Positions 40,673 to 41,752 of a stretch of DNA of 41,752 nucleotides are shown here, piece after piece. Origin of the DNA: Chloroflexota bacterium (GTDB lineage Bacteria > Chloroflexota > Anaerolineae > Caldilineales > Caldilineaceae). Within the stretch, counting starts at the first letter, position 1; each line of letters opens with the position of its first letter. Made by a program: the position numbers and the translations under genes. The notes beneath the pieces were generated by a model that ran no database searches, was not told where the DNA came from, and saw only the letters and a program-made list of their open reading frames with translations. The stretch lies in NCBI GenBank assembly GCA_024277175.1, contig JAJRVT010000083.1, forward strand, positions 1-41,752. The letters run 5' to 3'.

Positions 40673-41752
40673 CTACTTCTTGCTCACCGCGATGGTCACC
40701 GGCTTGCCGTTGATCTCGAAGCTGGCCTGGGGCAGGTGCGCGGGGATGCGCTCATCCTCTTCCGTGGAGAGGTGCACCAGGTCCGTGCTCAGGGTCTCCT
40801 GGCGGATGTAGCGGCCAAAGGTGACCAGGACGTCGTGGAGCAGGTCCGAGTTCTCGATGTAGGTGACGATGCGGTCGCTGATCTCCAAATTGGCATCCTT
40901 GCGCAGTTGTTGGATGCGCCGCACCAACTCCCGCGCGTAGCCCTCCTGCTCCAGTTCAGGCGTCAGGTCTGTGGTGACCGCGACCAGATAGCCGCCGTCT
41001 TCGGCCACGCTGTAGCCCACCCGGGGTGAGGTGCGCACCTCCACATCCTCCGGCTTGACCGCGTAGACTTCGCCGTCGGCCTCGATCTCCACCGTCTCGC
41101 CCGCCTGGAAGCGGGCGGCCAGTTCGGCCTGGTCCATGCCGCTGATCGCGGCCCGGATCTTGGGAAAGCCCCGGCCATATTTCTGGCCAAGCTGGCGCGG
41201 GTAGGGGAAGACCTCCACGTCCACCAGATCGGCGCTGGCGTGGGTGGACGCCAGTTCCTTGACGTTCAACTCGCTCAGCAGCAGGTCTTTGAGCCGCTGC
41301 AGGCTGGCATCCTCCTCCTCGGAGCGGGTGCGGACGATGACCTGGGCCAGGGGCTGGCGCACCTTCAGGTTGGCGTTCTGGCGCGCGGCGTGGCCCAGCC
41401 GGGTCACCTTCTGCACCAGCACCATGTCCTCGCTCAACTGCTCGTCGATCAGGGCCTCGTTTACCTGGGGCCAGCGGCTGAGATGGACGCTGTCGGGCGC
41501 GTTCTCGTCGACGTTGGCCACCAGGTTCTGGTAGAGGGCCTCGGCGATAAAGGGCGTCGTCGGGGCCAGCAGATGGGCCACCGTCACCAGCACGTGGTGC
41601 AAGGTCTCCAGGGCCGCGGCCTCACCGTCCCAGAAGCGACGGCGGCTCAGGCGCACGTACCAATTGCTCAGCCCGTCCACGAACTCGGCGATGGGCCGGG
41701 TCGCGCCCAGCACGTCATAGTTTTCGAAAGCCTCGGTCACGTCCCGGACCAG
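40673..41752 (-). CDS. ileS: Isoleucyl-tRNA synthetase, C-terminal part (gene continues past right edge)
   Basis: The frame is open through the right edge ([13 protein letters not shown]...) and 360 codons are visible. Class I synthetase anticodon-binding region: [54 protein letters not shown]. Then the IleRS-specific C-terminal region: [57 protein letters not shown]. The end ([16 protein letters not shown]) has no Cys cluster, so it lacks the zinc finger of E. coli-type IleRS and resembles the eukaryote-like type that is often mupirocin-tolerant. The KMSKS and HIGH motifs lie outside the window. Confidence 0.93.
   Translation of the reverse strand: MVRDVTEAFENYDVLGATRPIAEFVDGLSNWYVRLSRRRFWDGEAAALETLHHVLVTVAHLLAPTTPFIAEALYQNLVANVDENAPDSVHLSRWPQVNEALIDEQLSEDMVLVQKVTRLGHAARQNANLKVRQPLAQVIVRTRSEEEDASLQRLKDLLLSELNVKELASTHASADLVDVEVFPYPRQLGQKYGRGFPKIRAAISGMDQAELAARFQAGETVEIEADGEVYAVKPEDVEVRTSPRVGYSVAEDGGYLVAVTTDLTPELEQEGYARELVRRIQQLRKDANLEISDRIVTYIENSDLLHDVLVTFGRYIRQETLSTDLVHLSTEEDERIPAHLPQASFEINGKPVTIAVSKK

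Overview
The window reads as a GC-rich chromosomal segment of a bacterium that is most likely a Chloroflexota member (Anaerolineae/Caldilineae-like). The evidence for this placement is indirect: lipoprotein solute-binding proteins with Ala/Pro/Glu-rich linkers after the lipobox Cys, many intergenic palindromes and heptad/15-mer tandem repeats, a tungsten-type aldehyde:ferredoxin oxidoreductase next to sugar transporters, and an IleRS without a C-terminal zinc finger. No rRNA, tRNA, CRISPR array, phage module or transposase gene is visible.

Layout. (1) 1-6.9 kb, housekeeping and orphan genes: a partial ATP-grasp protein, purine nucleoside phosphorylase and a XerC/D-type recombinase on the minus strand; then, on the plus strand, a cysteine-array protein with about 56 Cys in 290 residues, overlapped by a PflX-type radical SAM gene; then a minus-strand NfeD-like membrane protein. 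(2) 7.1-24.4 kb, a long minus-strand sugar-catabolic island. In transcription order it holds a mosaic DeoR/periplasmic-binding regulator, a mutarotase-like protein, a GH38-type alpha-mannosidase, a CUT1 sugar ABC importer (binding protein and two permeases), a UroD-like protein, an FGGY kinase, a PfkB kinase, a second UroD-like protein, a HAD phosphatase, a corrinoid protein and a D-lyxose/D-mannose isomerase. (3) 24.6-35.7 kb, a divergent regulon around an IclR gene. Leftward: iclR, a Gfo/Idh dehydrogenase, a ThDP enzyme and an IlvD/Edd dehydratase. Rightward: a second CUT1 importer, an aldehyde:ferredoxin oxidoreductase and a MoaD/ThiS-like protein. (4) 36.0-39.6 kb, a peptide-type ABC importer without ATPases, convergent with a PIG-L deacetylase. 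(5) The right edge carries the C-terminal part of ileS.

How the genes may work together. Island 2 looks built to import and trim mannose-type glycosides (GH38, lyxose/mannose isomerase, two kinases). The corrinoid protein with two UroD-fold proteins suggests methyl-group chemistry, possibly demethylation of O-methyl sugars; this is inference. Island 3 has no kinase or isomerase. It fits a non-phosphorylative oxidative route: dehydrogenase, sugar-acid dehydratase, ThDP 2-keto-acid lyase/decarboxylase, then ferredoxin-linked aldehyde oxidation. Its two divergent promoters both overlap copies of a GTTG...CAAC palindrome, which is probably the IclR operator.

At least two dispersed palindromic repeat families are present: a 90-130 bp MITE-like element in five copies and a 30-60 bp TTCCTGGAAGCT hairpin in three copies. 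All three ABC importers carry a strong hairpin between the binding-protein gene and the first permease gene. The most unusual single gene is the regulator at 22686-24422, whose periplasmic-binding domain appears circularly permuted inside a DeoR protein.
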